Part shown: in pieces, positions 37,195-50,235 of the stretch | How positions within the stretch are numbered: position 1 is the stretch's first letter | Layout of the letters: every line of letters starts with the position of its first letter | Assembly (NCBI GenBank): GCA_002189035.1 | Contig: NEEC01000018.1 | Span: 2,046,001-2,110,000, forward strand | DNA length: 64,000 bases | DNA from: Utricularia gibba | Lineage: Eukaryota > Streptophyta > Magnoliopsida > Lamiales > Lentibulariaceae | Direction of reading: 5' to 3' | Made by a program: the position numbers and the translations under genes | The notes under the pieces: model-generated | What the model saw: only the letters and a program-made list of their open reading frames with translations | Database searches by the model: none | What the model was told of the DNA's origin: nothing

Positions 37195-37226
37195 TTCCCA
37201 TCGATCTCTTTCTTCTCCTTCATTTC

Positions 37227-37490
37227 ATGGCCTGCAAAACCTTCCTCATTCTCCTCCTCGCTTTTTCTCTACTCTGCAACACAACCCACTGCCGGAATCT
37301 TCCTGTCGCCATGCCGGACGAGAGGAGCTTCCCCGCAGAGTTGCCGAACGGGCGGTTCCATTCCTCCCCACCCAGCCGGAGAGCCAACGCCGCCATCGTC
37401 GTGGAGCAGCTTGTAGCCGCCGATCGCCACCACCTCCCCTCCGTTGAACGGATTCTCCGGTCGGTTCCCAGCCCTGGAGTGGGCCACTAG
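37227..37490 (+). CDS. Secreted peptide precursor, PIP/CEP-like C-terminus
   Basis: An 87-residue precursor. The N-terminus MACKTFLILLLAFSLLCNTT is a clear signal peptide with cleavage near HCRN. A variable, charged middle follows, and the protein ends exactly at VPSPGVGH. Plant PIP/PIPL precursors end in SGPSxxGxGH-like peptides and CEP peptides end in SPGIGH/SPGVGH, so this end (RSVPSPGVGH) fits a C-terminally processed signalling peptide. Gly of the usual SGPS is replaced by Val. The gene has one exon, as is common in these families. Which family it belongs to is not settled by the sequence alone. Confidence 0.65.
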   Translation: MACKTFLILLLAFSLLCNTTHCRNLPVAMPDERSFPAELPNGRFHSSPPSRRANAAIVVEQLVAADRHHLPSVERILRSVPSPGVGH

Positions 37491-39689
37491 CGATAAGACT
37501 TCAAAAAGTTAGTTGATTCTTTGTCCATTGTGTGAATGGATATTTAGAAAGAAAAAATGTACACATAATATTCACACTTTTTTTTTGTTTAGAGGAGGAA
37601 GAATTCTAGCTTCTCCTTTTTTTAATTATCCTCTTCTAGATTACGAATGGTGATGAGTGAGATTAACTCATTAATTACGAATGATTAGTAGCATATCCGT
37701 CTATTTTCGTAGAGATTAGAAATCTAATTAATTGTTGATATGTGTGAAAAAATCAATCAATCTCAATATAATTTTTTGTATCTCATAATATAACCATCAT
37801 AATTTTCGTAATGATAAAAATGAAAATACTTTCATAAGTTCACTATACATTTAGATTAACCAATATGTCAAGTATGGGTAAGTCCAAATTTACCTCGAAG
37901 TCACCCAACACATCTCTGAATCAATTTTATAATTATATTATATTGAAATTAAAAATACGATGAATCGAACAAATATACAATAAAATTAATTCTATAAAAA
38001 ATATTAAATTGAATTGATTAATATTGATCTTGTCATCTTTAATATAATTAATTATTTGATTTTCAAATTTTGATATGAAATTATTTATTCTAATGATTTA
38101 GGCAAATAGAAACCAAATACATTAAATTGAAGTGTAAGAACACAGATACTAAGGCGTTTGGTGGGGTGGTAGGCGGTGTTAAAAGGGGGATGGTGTAACG
38201 AAGCGCACATGGCTTGACTTCAACCCAAGAAGATACGTAACGCGTTGAGGTGTCGGCTGGAATGGACTTTTTACTTGGAATGTCGAGCGGTTGTTGGCGA
38301 CGGTGCATCGGATTGTCGGAGGCAGGGGACCCGAACGCCGTACTCAGACGCCATCCATCCACGATGGAGTCCGCCCAACAACAAGAAACCTTCCTCATTC
38401 CTTCTGCTCTCAGAGCAGGGAACAGTGCCTTTCAGAAGCAACCGCCATTTGGGAGAAAACAAGAGAAGCACAACCATGCTGTGTTCAATGGGGATGACAT
38501 ACCATATGCATAATATTACGGGGTAGTTTTATAGCAAGGTATTAATATGTTTAAGTATAATATAACGTTTGATATTACAAGAATAAATGAGAATATATTC
38601 TTAATTATATATAACATTTGATAAGCGATAATATAAATTTGAGTATTTAAGTGCTATATGCATAATTAGGTATCATCTTCATTGGTATACATCATTTATA
38701 TACTCAAAACATTAATATGTCAATGATATAATCATACAAGACTGATATACATATACTAATTAATCAAATAATGATATATATATGTGATATTTTATGCTCT
38801 ATTATAAAATAATCATTAAGTAAAATGATCATGTAAATTTTATATAATTTTTTTTATACCAAAGATAGTTTTTGGGAACTTCAAAATTTAGTTGAATAAA
38901 GGCATTAAATTGTGAATATTAAAATAAAGATGTTTTGTGCTTTAAATAATAGTAATAATAAAGACAAATTAGGAGGAGTCGTCGAGGCCCGGGGGTGGGT
39001 AAGAGGAAGACAAGACACGAAAAAGATTTATTCCTAAAAATATTAAATATTACCTTGTTTGTTTCCGGACTGACGTGTCCGCACGCCCTCCTATTATTTT
39101 ACTGTGCATTTACGGAAACTATGACAACTAAGCAGTGAAGCGCATAAAATAATTATTACACGATAATTTCATAAAAATATTTATTATTATTATATTTTGA
39201 ATTTCTTACCCTTGGCACGTCCAATACGCAATCAGCGGGTTCGATGAAGGAGATCCGACGTGGCGGCCACCAAACGGTCAAATGACGGTAGCCATGGGCC
39301 CACTTAGGGGGTCCCACCCCATCGCACCGCTTTCGGGAAGCAAAAATAGTTGACTCTGACTTTTACTTTATTTAAAATTATTTATATGAAGATTGTATTT
39401 ATCAGCCGAAAGTGATATGGAATGGCGCAAATTGAAGGGAGGTTGATGGGAATATGTGCAAATGGTGGGCGAGGGTGGAATTTTCAAAAATTGAGGGGCT
39501 GATTCGCAATTTCCGCCGCCGTGAAAATGGAATATTTGTTTCAGCCCCTCACCGGCTACTCGCCAAAAGCACAAGTGAACGAGATTCAGTCCCCGGGGTG
39601 TATGTAGCGTGGGAACACAATACTGCTTTACTTCAAATAGCATAAATAAAGGTATTGCGAATGTGAACCATTCTCTATCCACTTCCTCC
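37491..39689. other. Long AT-rich intergenic region upstream of WRKY
   Basis: No gene is recognised. Overlapping open frames at 38090-38526 on both strands lack a family signature. The stretch 38510-38960 is very AT-rich. A W-box core (TTGAC) lies near 39349, about 340 bp before the WRKY start. Confidence 0.6.
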
Positions 39690-41453
39690 ATGTCCCGAGA
39701 ATTCACAGACCTCTACTTTCCGCGGTGGCCGGGGGGTGGCGCGCCGGCGTTTCAGTTCTCCGGGAACAGTTCGGTCGCTGCCGCTGCTGCTGATGTTAAC
39801 CTCATGCTCGATCCTTCGTATCTCAGCTTCCCTGATTATGGATCTAGCCCGTTTCCCGAGAGCCGGATGTTTCATAGGGGTAAGGAAGATGAGAAACCGG
39901 CCACCGGAGAAACCCCCGACACACCTATCTCCTCCGCATCGACGGAGGCAGCCGCAGCAGGGTGGGAAATGTTATGCAAGGTTGAGAAGGGAAGATCGCT
40001 GAAGGAAGAAGATGCTAGTGACGCAGATGGTGAAGACACGCCAAAGAGACAGTAAGCGATTCCTCGATTACTAAGATCAAATAACTGATTAATGATTCAT
40101 AAGGTGAATGATGGAATTGGTAGCTTAGTTTACCATTTCAAAGGAGAATCCTCTAGTCTCTGTGTGGTAAAAAATAAAAGTTTCCTATCTCACTTCAAGC
40201 CTGATCATTATATCACTGCAAAGCATATGATAATGCACAAATATAGGAGACCATCTTCCTGGTTTTTGGCAACAAAAAACCGATTCTGAGTTGTAACTCG
40301 TGGTAGATCGTGTTGAATCAAGCTGCTTCGTGTTCTTTCAAGTCATAGCAGTGTCAAAAGATAAATGAAAAAAGGGATTTCATTACTCAAACTCTCCATA
40401 GTTTCTCTGCTATCGAAATAGTTTCTTTCTGCGTGATGTGTGTGACATTTACGTATCCAGCTCCAGTAAAATTCTCTTCTTGCGTAAGATTATATGCTGT
40501 TTGTATTCTGCGCAAGCCCAATTCTTTTCTTGCACTTAATCAATCTTTTGTCTGATTTTTCTTTTTCTTGATTACCACATCCCTTTTTTTACTCTGTGTA
40601 TTGCATGCTTGCCTAATCATATGCATATTGTATCAGAAGCTTGAGTTTGTAATAATGTCGGTGCCCATGTAAATGGACTGGGTAAGTTTGCGAGTCACTC
40701 GTCTTGTGAGCCCAGTCGATATCCTCACTAGGGTAAGAAGGAACCCTAGTTGTGAAACATGCCTTGTAGTAAGTGTTTTCAGATTATCTGTGGTTGCTTA
40801 TGTTTGAACTGAAATGTCTGGTGAATGTATAGAGTGAAGAAAGGAGACAACAAGAAGAAGAGACAACCCCGGGTCGCATTCGTAACAAAGAGTGAGGTTG
40901 ATCAGTTGGATGATGGCTACCGGTGGAGAAAATATGGACAGAAGGCAGTCAAGAACAGTCCTTACCCCAGGTTTTTTCTTTTCCCCTAAAGAAATCTAAA
41001 TGAATCTGTGATCATCGCCGTTTTCGCTCTGCATCGAAGGAGGCATGAAGTTTTTGCAAGTATCGTGGAACCCTAATCATGGTTTTTGCTCTGCGGTCAT
41101 AAATTGTTTGTGTTGCTTCTTTCAGGAGCTATTATAGGTGTACGATGCAAAAATGCGAGGTGAAGAAGCGGGTGGAGAGATCATTCCAAGATCCTACAGT
41201 CGTGATCACTACGTACGAAGGGCAGCACAACCACCACCTTCCGGCGAATCTCCGGGGAAACCTTGCCGGGATATTTGGCTTTCCACAGTCTCCGCACCAA
41301 AACTCGATCTTCCCACAAGATCTCATGGCTCCCGTTCCGAATCTCTACGGTTTCTGTGACCCATTTCATCAGCAACAGCTGTCTCGTTTTCCCAGGCCAG
41401 GCTATGAGCTTCCGCATGATATTGGCCATGCAGTGCCTGAGGAGGAGTCTTGA
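39690..41453 (+). CDS. WRKY transcription factor, group IIc
   Basis: A nuclear WRKY DNA-binding protein that recognises W-boxes. Exons 39690-40051, 40833-40970 and 41126-41453 give 275 aa. The domain has [20 protein letters not shown], then the zinc finger C-x4-C-x23-H-x-H (CTMQKC to HNH). The intron falls at the conserved PR position (SPYPR/SYYRC). One WRKY domain with this spacing places it in group IIc. The finger has MQKCEVKK where relatives have TxxCxVKK. The N-terminus is Ser/Ala-rich and the C-terminus Pro/Phe-rich. A candidate partner family (VQ) is encoded 13 kb away, which is coincidence unless shown otherwise. Confidence 0.94.
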
Positions 41454-41871
41454 CCTATTGGAAATGTAGCCCTAATGTATTCCCTAAAGTGCAGTGTTAT
41501 GGTGCACATACCCGTAATCAGTACATATTCATCACTTGAGTTTTATGCTTATGTTAAAATCATAATGAAATCCAGGGCACACTTGCACCGTATTCGAGGC
41601 ATTGTTCTTAGCTCTTTGGTTTACAGCCATTGCATCAATGATTACGCAGCAAATGATGATGATGACCACCTCAACATAATCATACTGATATTCTTCTATT
41701 CACATATGGCATGTAAAAACTAAAACACACGAGCTTAAAGCAAATATCGCCACAATCCAATTGGGAGAAGCCATGAAAAGCCTCATGCTTTACGAAACAA
41801 CGTGAAAAGTTCACAATAACAGCTATCCAGAACCACCCTCTGCCAAAATCAGGAATCAGACAACCCAACAC
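41454..41871. other. Shared 3' flank of WRKY and eL20
   Basis: Convergent genes end on both sides. No gene is seen in between. Confidence 0.7.
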
Positions 41872-42752
<881 letters not shown>

Positions 42753-42836
42753 TTTCCGTCAGCTCGAAATCTCACGCCGCCCCGTGATCTTGCTCCCCCC
42801 CTGGGCGATCTCCGGACCCTAATTCACTGCCACATT

Positions 42837-42905
42837 TGGGCCACCAACCACCGACAGCCCAACAAAAGATGGCCCACTTGAGAACACGGTAAGATTCACG
42901 GCCCA
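42837..42905. promoter_or_regulatory. Four site II motifs of the eL20 promoter
   Basis: TGGGCC at 42837-42842, AGCCCA at 42856-42861 and GGCCCA at 42871-42876 and 42900-42905 lie 85 to 153 bp before the eL20 start. A telomere-type AAACCCTAA lies farther up, at about 43505. Site II plus telo-box is the known promoter code of plant ribosomal protein genes. Confidence 0.65.
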
Positions 42906-45080
42906 CTAAAAAAAGAAGCAAGAGGCAGTGTGAAATGACTAATCTACCCAGAATCACCTGCTTTCTGTTTGAACTCCAGTGGCAAGAAAGGGCACAGTAA
43001 AAAAAGAGAGGGGAATGGGATTTTACCCGTTTGAGGCGGTGTGAAATATTTGAATTACTGGGTGCCTGCGTGCCTGCACTGCACGTCCTGGAGACGCACG
43101 GGCCTGACGGAGAATTTATGAGGGAAGCCTGGAAGCCTAGAGACGTAGGCACAAGTTATGATGCAGTGAGTAGCTCACTAATGTTTAATAAACGGGCACG
43201 ACGCCGTTTAATGACGCCTGAAAAAGCCTGTCAAAAGCATCTTCCCCTCCCCAGACCCAGACCCAGACCCAGCCCCAGCCCCAGCCCCAGCCCCAGCCCT
43301 TCTCTTTACTCGCGTCCGCACCGCACCGCACTGCCCCGCCCGCCTGTGTTGTACCTCCCCGCCTCGTGCTTGTACCCCGTTCGGCGCTACGCTGGTGAGA
43401 AGCCCAATCTGTTTCCCGAATACCTCATCTCTCGACTCTGATATTTTATTTCATGTATTTAATCGGCAAAATACCCCGTAAAACTCGAAACCACAAAAAA
43501 CCTAAACCCTAAATTCTAAATCCTACTACTAAAATATAAAACCTAAACGCTAATTCTGATCCAATAACAATAAAATTAGATCAAAAAAAGATTCATTTTT
43601 TCCTTCTTAACTCATGTATTGGGCATTTTGCAATGTTTTAAAAATCATTTTTTAATTAATTTGAATCGTTTTAAAATATAAAAATAAAAATATGCTGTAA
43701 TTGCAATTTTAAACAATTCATGGTTTTTCGTACCGAATTAAACAATGGTATTTGGCAAGGAAAATGAAAATTATTTTATAAATACATTTTAAGTTAACAA
43801 GTGATGCATCAAGTATTCTAAAAGTGAATTCAATTCATTCTCCCGTTTTATCATGATTTTGGTTTCAATTTTTTATAATGAGTTAAATGTGCTTTGTAAA
43901 AATTAAATTAATATTTGTAATTTATTGAATTTAATGCAATATAATCCAAATGATTAATTTTTTAAAAAAACTAAAATACCTCTTTATCCTAGGCAGTCCA
44001 CTCTAGCGCTCTAGTCAACATTTCGAAAATATAAATATTTTTAATTGTTTAAAATATAGTTTCGGATTAAAAAAAAGGGTATAATTCAGTTAATGGTCGT
44101 GGGGTGCGACGCCATGTTGACCCCCTCTGTCCTGTTTCTTCTTTCTTCTTCTTCCTCTGCACCTTCTGCCCCTGCCCCTGCCCTGCCCTACCCTACGCTA
44201 CTTCCTCCTATGACATTAATTTATTTACCTAAAATGCTGCCCGTAATTATTTTTAATCTCATTTCAGCAAGATGCTTGTGGGTTGGGGATGATTCGGATG
44301 TGTTGTTGTCGCCGGAGTGTTTCTTTTTGGCGTATGTAAATGAGAATGATTGAGACAAGGTGGTATGGTATGCATACGCATTCCATGACACGATTTGTGC
44401 AATCTGGGTCTTGTAAGAATTCAATGAAGCTTGCTTTAATGGCCCACCCGCTTTCACTATCTCTTCCTCGCTTTAGTCCATACTTGGCTTTAAATGCTCC
44501 CCAAGAGCGAATTGAAAAACGCGCCATTTTGGCAGGCGGTGGGCCGACCCGACTCCCCTTCCCCGCCATCGCTCTTCTCTGTCCAGTCGCCGCCGTGATC
44601 TGGGTTTCAGATGATCCGGTGAATTGGGGTTTCCTGAGCTCCATCCGGGCGTCGTTGTGACGTTGCATTCGCATCATGTTCATGTTCCGTTTGGAGCTTT
44701 GTTGTGAATGAGGGTTTGATGGGGTTGTCCATTGGCTCTTGAATTGGACGCCATTGCAGGAGCTTGTGTGGATGGATTCACATTCGCAGGCAGGAGGCGT
44801 GAACTGAGCTTTGGATTCCGGAGTGCGACACAAGTACATTTGCACATGTGTTTGGGCTCCTAATGTCAGCTTTGGAGTTACAAGGGGAATGATTCGAAGT
44901 TTGGTGCTTTATGAAAAACCCACATAGAGCGTGTCTTCTTTTGAACAAAGTCATGATATTGACAACAAAAACACAGTACATTGCGCGTTGTTATTCACCT
45001 GCGCGAAAGGGTTAATCGCTGCATTAAGTGTACATTACTTTGCTAATCCTTATTTAGTGGTAACTACACTGGAGGAGGGT
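42906..45080. other. Intergenic with a hexamer repeat
   Basis: This contains distal eL20 promoter sequence, a CCCAGA/CCCCAG tandem repeat, an AT-rich block (43440-44060) and several spurious frames. The longest is 193 codons on the minus strand (44264-44845), with no family signature. Confidence 0.55.
43250..43299. repeat. CCCAGA/CCCCAG hexamer tandem repeat
   Basis: About three CCCAGA units are followed by about five CCCCAG units. This is a short, pyrimidine-rich satellite-like tract read directly from the sequence. No function is assigned. Confidence 0.8.
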
Positions 45081-46364
45081 TTAAATCCGACGGCTGTGGG
45101 GCAGCGCCGGCGGCTGCAGCGATCGGATGAGAGCCAAGTTCAGACCTCTGAAGAAGGGATGGGTTTTGATGTCCGCAGCGCCGCGCTTGGAGCCGAGCCG
45201 TTTCCGGGGGTCTTTGTTGAGCAACCGGGAGATGAGGTCACGAGCGTGTGACTCAGTCGTGCAGCGGGCCGCGTGGGCGGGGAACGACAGTGGCTTCTTT
45301 AGAATCCCGCGGAGCGTGGCTTCATTCGTGGCGCCGGCGAAGGGGGTTCGCCCGTAGATCATCTCGTAGATGAATATCCCGAGTGCCCACCAGTCGACAG
45401 CGCTGCCGTGAGCTTCGCCGGAGGCGACTTCGGGGGCGACGTACTCGTGCGTGCCGACGAAGGAGCAGGACCGTGCGGCTACTGGCTCTGCGACGAACAC
45501 TCCGGTTGACGCCACCCTGTGTGTTTTCTTCGATCTCACAAAGTGGCTGAATATGCAAGACAATTGCGCCAGCGTGGAGGAGGCGGAGCGACGGCGGGTT
45601 ATTTGGGTTCGCGGCGTTGTCGGCGACGACGCCGGTGATTCTATCGACGGAACAGTGTCGGCGCAAAGTGAAAGGTCAAAATCCGTTAACATGATGTGAC
45701 CGTCGTCTCTCACGAGAACATTTTCGGGCTTTAAATCTCTGTAAACAATTCCCAGAATGTGGAGATACTCCAACGCCACCAAAACCTCCGCCGCATAAAA
45801 CCTGTCGCCAGAATCAGATACCCACCAATGAAAGAGTCAGTTTTTGAAATATCAGACATCAACATCTGCAAAACAATTTGAAGATTTTGAACGTTCAATT
45901 TACCTCGCTGAACTAAGTGAGAAACGGTTGTTGGGCTGTTTATGACGGAGAGAATGAAGGTCACCGCCGGGGCAGTACTCGACGACGATGCCGGAAAAAT
46001 TGGAAGAATCGAACTCTGCAACGAGGCATGGTAAGAATGGGTGATTCAAAATCCTCAATATTTTCCTTTCAGTTTCAGCTCTCTGGGTCTTCTTCTTCAA
46101 CGCTAAAACCTCGTTATCGACAACCTTCATGGCGTAAAGCTTGCTGTCATCGTAACGGCGACTCCGGCGGCAGAGGAATACTCTGCCGATATCTCCACTC
46201 CCAATCTGACGCATCAGAATAAAGTCCCGTACACCCAATCTGTCCTTTTTCTGTGCGTCCTCCGGAGACGGCGACTTCCCGGGTGAGGTCGTCGGAAACT
46301 CGAACGACAGCCTACTGAACTTGAATTCTTCCGGCGATGTTGCCACCTCCTCGTCGCAGCTCAT
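45081..46364 (-). CDS. AGCVIII protein kinase (PINOID/WAG-like)
   Basis: A plant-specific AGCVIII Ser/Thr kinase, the group that phosphorylates PIN auxin carriers. Exons 46364-45904 and 45801-45081 give 393 aa. The kinase domain has a glycine loop [10 protein letters not shown], catalytic Lys in YAMKVVD, the HRD variant [12 protein letters not shown] and the group-specific DFD (LTDFDLSLC) in place of DFG. About 65 residues rich in Ser and Thr are inserted before [13 protein letters not shown]. The end [19 protein letters not shown] resembles PINOID and PINOID2. There is no FxxF PIF motif at the C-terminus. PID2-like is my best guess. The gene appears intact. Confidence 0.9.
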
Positions 46365-47703
46365 CGTCTTTTTTATTCAGAATAAGCCCACACAGTTAAA
46401 AGAAACGAGATGAATGAGCAGAACCCCCGAATCGGAGAAGAGCAGAGGAACGAAGGTTCGGAAACCGGAGAATCACACAGACGAGAGATCAGCTAGTGAG
46501 GATATTTATATAATTAAAACGGCACCGTATCCGATGGCGGAGATGACGTCATCGTGTGACCTAATTCACTGGGCCTCGTCATAGAGGGGGAAAAAAGTAA
46601 AAAGGAAAGGAAATATGCGCGTGGGTCGAAGAGGTAGTGGGCTTTTGGTCGCAATGTCCTGTTTACCCTCCCTGCCGTGCATGGGCCACATCCTAGGCAG
46701 GACTTTTTAGTCATTTCCCCTCTACCCAATGGACCTCAAAGTAAGGGCCATATCCGGAGAGCAAAAGTCTTTAGCTAGGGACATGATTGCAGGAGGTATC
46801 TCCATCACCAGCGCCCTCAGGTTCGGTCAAAAAGGCCATTGCAATCTGCAAACGCTTCCTAAACTCACACTTCCTTTCATAATTGCAGTTTCCAGACCCC
46901 CCGATTCTGAATAATCCCACAGATTTTCAGCATCCCATCTGCTCAGAATCCCGTTTAACTCAAACTCGGGTATCGGTCGTTGTTTTGGAGATAAAACCAG
47001 AGGGAGCTGGCGCTGCATCCGGTGTTGGGGATTGCGGAATGATGGCGAAAGTGAGTGAACACTGGAGCGTAGTGCAGCAGGGGCCCCGTGTTGGATGGAT
47101 GGATATTGAAGGCAGTTATTAATGGGGTGGGTAGAATGGAAGTAACTAAACTCATCTCTGTGTGTGTTCGTGAATCATGCGCGGCTCCGGCACCCGAGTA
47201 GGCCCCGCATTGGACCCATCGGAGCTGATACAATGCGGAGGGCTTGCGCCACAGGCGAGCCAATGGAGACAAGACAAATGGGCAGTATGATCAGTGGCAT
47301 CATCGGCGCCGCAGAAAATAGTTTACTTGTATTCATGTACTCCGCTGTTGGAGGAAGAAGAAGGCTGAACTCCCAGACAAGGACTTATCCTTAGGAATGT
47401 GTCCGCGTCGAGTGAAAACGAGCGATTGCGCGGAGCCGACACAGAACATGGTTTCATTATTCGTGGCTGCGTCTTATTACAATAATGAAAGTGTTTAGCT
47501 TTTGCTGACACTTCACTAGGGATGAAGTCAACCGGCGAATTGTTGTTTTCTGGGCTGCGTTGTTCGGATCCCATTGTCACGAGTTGGACAAATTTGTATG
47601 GATGTCTGAAGGGATCTCTGCGTCTGACATCTGTTCATCATCTTCTGCAGAAGAGCAGAAGAAATTTCGTGTGTTCACATGTGACGTGGTGCTGCTATGG
47701 ATT
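46365..47703. other. Divergent intergenic region, kinase and mTERF
   Basis: Kinase promoter and sequence of unknown role. Several short frames at 46729-47731 have no family signature. Confidence 0.55.
46505..46512 (-). promoter_or_regulatory. TATA box of the AGC kinase gene
   Basis: TATATAAA on the minus strand, about 140 bp upstream of the start codon. This is a good match in a plausible position. Confidence 0.45.
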
Positions 47704-47870
47704 TGGGCCTAGTTTCGGCATATGGGCTTAAATGAACCTTTTTATTGAGTTGGTGGGCTCAGTCCAAGCAGTGCATGGACCATAATATATTGGACTTATG
47801 GCCCTAAGTAGATTATAGCCTTTGGAATGTCGTGGCCCAAAACAAAGGACAGCAACAAAGTAGTTGGGCC
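47704..47870. promoter_or_regulatory. Five site II motifs upstream of mTERF
   Basis: TGGGCC/TGGGCT occur at 47704-47709, 47723-47728, 47754-47759 and 47865-47870, and GGCCCA at 47834-47839. They lie 360 to 530 bp before the mTERF start, suggesting a long 5' leader or a leader intron. Such clusters fit nuclear genes for organelle expression factors. Confidence 0.5.
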
Positions 47871-48231
47871 ATGACATTGGGTGTCCGATTGTATGCGCCG
47901 CCGTCACCACCTGGAGGCTGTACTGTGGCACCGGAGCATCTGTTCGGTGTGAGAGCCACTTATGCTCGGTCGTCGGTATCCCTTTAACGAAATATGAAAG
48001 CCACAAGTTGAGGGTGATCATTTTCGCTAAGCCCGGTTATGGAAAATCTCTCCGTTCATTGAAATTGCTAGCGGCGGCGGCGGCGTCCTCTAGCTCATGC
48101 CATATTACGCATCTGATTTTCATCTGCTGGTGTCGTGTTGTCTCCGAACTTTTCTTGTTTCGGCTTTTCCACTTTCCTGAAGCCGCGTTCTTTCGTTTCT
48201 GGAGTTCTCTGTTTTTGTTTCAGTGTCTTCC

Positions 48232-49992
48232 ATGTTCGTAGTCAAGAATGGGAAAATGATTACCTTGTTCGACGCTCAATTGTTGCTCCCTCTCGTATCA
48301 GGAAAAGGTTCAGTTTTGATCCGGAACCCAGTATTTCAGGTCTACCCAAGAACCCAAACCTTCTACAGCTCGGCGCCTCTCCGAAAAAACCCGGATCTTT
48401 TTATTGCTAAATCAACTGAACAGGCTACAGTCTCTCAAGATGTAGATGTAGCTACTCGCATGGTGAAGTCTGAAGCCCAGTCTGCACTTTTTGACTACCT
48501 GCATAGCACGAGGGGATTTGGTTTCCTGGATGCGGAGCACATAAGCAAGAATTCACCCAATTTTCTAGATTGCCTGATTGATAAAGTAGGAAAGGAGAAA
48601 GGGGTTTCAAGAACATTGACAAAGTTCTTCAGGTACCATCCCATTAACGAATTTGAGCCCTTTTTTGAGAGCATAGGCTTAAATCCATCTGAAGTGGCAT
48701 CTGTTGTTCCAAGAGGGTTGATGTTTCTCTGCGATGATCAGATATTGCTTGATAACTATCACGCCCTAGCTAATTATGGTGTACCTAGGAGTAAAATAGG
48801 AAGGATGTACAAGGAAGTGAGGAAAATATTTCATGATGAACAGGGTATTTTGGATGGAAAATTGAAGGAGTATGAGCGGTTAGGATTGAGTAGATCAACA
48901 GTTATAAAGCTTGTAACTTGCTCTCCTCTCCTTTTGGTTGGTGATGTGAACAAGGCTTTTGTAGGGGTTCTGAGAAGATTGGAGGAACTGGGGTTTGATA
49001 GTAACTGGATTGGAGTATGTGTGTCTCCTAACAGAACATACAACTGGAAAAGAATACTCGATACTTTGAATTTTCTTACCGACATTGGTTATGATGCTTC
49101 AGAGCTTAAAGAATTGGTGAAGAATGAGAATGCTGTGATACTTGATGGATCTGGGAAGCAAGTTTATGTTGTCGCTGGTGCATTGCTGAAGTTGGGAGTT
49201 GATATGAAGGGAGTCTACCATTTGGTGTCGCAGAACCCTCAGGTTTTGCTGCCGAAATGCTACAAGAATTATTGGAAAGCACTGCACTTTCTGTCTGAGA
49301 TAGAAATGGAACCAGAAGACATTGCCCATGTGCTGTGCAGCCATATCGACTGTTTGAGTTCTCACTCGTTGAATGGACCGAAAACCATGCTGAAGAAATT
49401 CGGAGGTAACAGGGAAAGATTGCGTAGGGCTATCAGGGAAGATCCAGTGGCCTTCTTTGATCTAGCTTTTAAGCAAAAAACTAGTAATCCTGAGGTTATA
49501 GCTGCCAGGAACCCGAACAACATCGTGGACAAGACACAGTTTTTGGTGAGAATCGGCTACACGGAGAACACAGACGCGATGGTGAAAGCTCTAAAGAAGT
49601 TCAGAGGGAGAGGAGACCAGCTGCAAGAGAGGTTTGATTGCTTGATGCAAGCTGGGCTCGACTTCAGCACAGTGTCGAGTATGGTGAAACACGCGCCGCC
49701 GGTTCTGAATCAGAGCAAAGATGTTCTCGAGAGGAAGATCCACTTCTTGAAAACACAGATGGGGTACCCGTTGGAGGCGATAGCCGGCTTTCCGTCGTAC
49801 CTGTGCTACGATATGGAGAGGATAACTGCCAGATTCTCCATGTATGCCTGGCTGAGGGAGAGAGAGGCTGTTAAGCCCATGATATCGTTGAGCACTCTTC
49901 TTGCTAGCTCGGAAGCTAGATTTGTGAAGTACTTTGTGAATATACACCCTGAAGGTCCGGCTGCCTGGGCAAACATTACAAAATCTTCGTAA
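48232..49992 (+). CDS. mTERF-family organelle transcription/RNA factor
   Basis: A single-exon mTERF protein of 586 aa. These proteins bind organellar nucleic acid and act in transcription, splicing or termination. The N-terminus is basic and hydroxylated (YPRTQTFYSSAPLRKNP), consistent with a mitochondrial or plastid presequence. It is followed by repeated mTERF helices with Leu/Pro patterns such as LGLSRSTVIKLVTCSPLLL, GVYHLVSQNPQVLL, AGLDFSTVSSMVKHAPPVL and YPLEAIAGFPSYLCYDMER. The open frame extends to 48223 but the first ATG is at 48232. It is most like the larger MTERF15/18-type proteins; the exact orthologue is uncertain. The frame is intact. Confidence 0.92.
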   Translation: MFVVKNGKMITLFDAQLLLPLVSGKGSVLIRNPVFQVYPRTQTFYSSAPLRKNPDLFIAKSTEQATVSQDVDVATRMVKSEAQSALFDYLHSTRGFGFLDAEHISKNSPNFLDCLIDKVGKEKGVSRTLTKFFRYHPINEFEPFFESIGLNPSEVASVVPRGLMFLCDDQILLDNYHALANYGVPRSKIGRMYKEVRKIFHDEQGILDGKLKEYERLGLSRSTVIKLVTCSPLLLVGDVNKAFVGVLRRLEELGFDSNWIGVCVSPNRTYNWKRILDTLNFLTDIGYDASELKELVKNENAVILDGSGKQVYVVAGALLKLGVDMKGVYHLVSQNPQVLLPKCYKNYWKALHFLSEIEMEPEDIAHVLCSHIDCLSSHSLNGPKTMLKKFGGNRERLRRAIREDPVAFFDLAFKQKTSNPEVIAARNPNNIVDKTQFLVRIGYTENTDAMVKALKKFRGRGDQLQERFDCLMQAGLDFSTVSSMVKHAPPVLNQSKDVLERKIHFLKTQMGYPLEAIAGFPSYLCYDMERITARFSMYAWLREREAVKPMISLSTLLASSEARFVKYFVNIHPEGPAAWANITKSS

Positions 49993-50162
49993 AGCAGGGC
50001 AGGTGCCCACCAATTACAAAATCTGTTGCGTTCCTGGTTTCATCTTCTTTTCATCAGCAAAATGATAAAATCACTCATGAACTGTGTCATTGAACTTAAA
50101 TAGTAAAGCCGAGTGTTTCGATGGCTGCCCTTACTGGAGTGGTAGAGCGTGGAAAAAGGAGG

Positions 50163-50235
50163 CGCCGTCTGTGGGACTCGAACCCACGACCACGTGGTTA
50201 AAAGCCACGCGCTCTACCAACTGAGCTAAGACGGC
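50163..50235 (-). tRNA. tRNA-Lys (UUU)
   Basis: 73 nt on the minus strand. The acceptor stem GCCGTCT pairs with AGACGGC and the discriminator base is G. D-loop (TAGCTCAGTTGGTAGAGC), anticodon arm with loop CTTTTAA (anticodon TTT) and T-arm GGTTCGAGTC are all present. There is no intron and no encoded CCA. It sits between the convergent mTERF and GAR1 genes, which are only about 450 bp apart. Confidence 0.95.

Noticed and set aside
38090-38526. Several overlapping frames on both strands
   Set aside because: Frames overlap in all phases of a GC-richer island, so they are open by composition; no protein family is visible.
44264-44845. Minus-strand open frame of 193 codons
   Set aside because: Longest unexplained frame, but low-complexity, with no family signature, no splice context and mixed composition.
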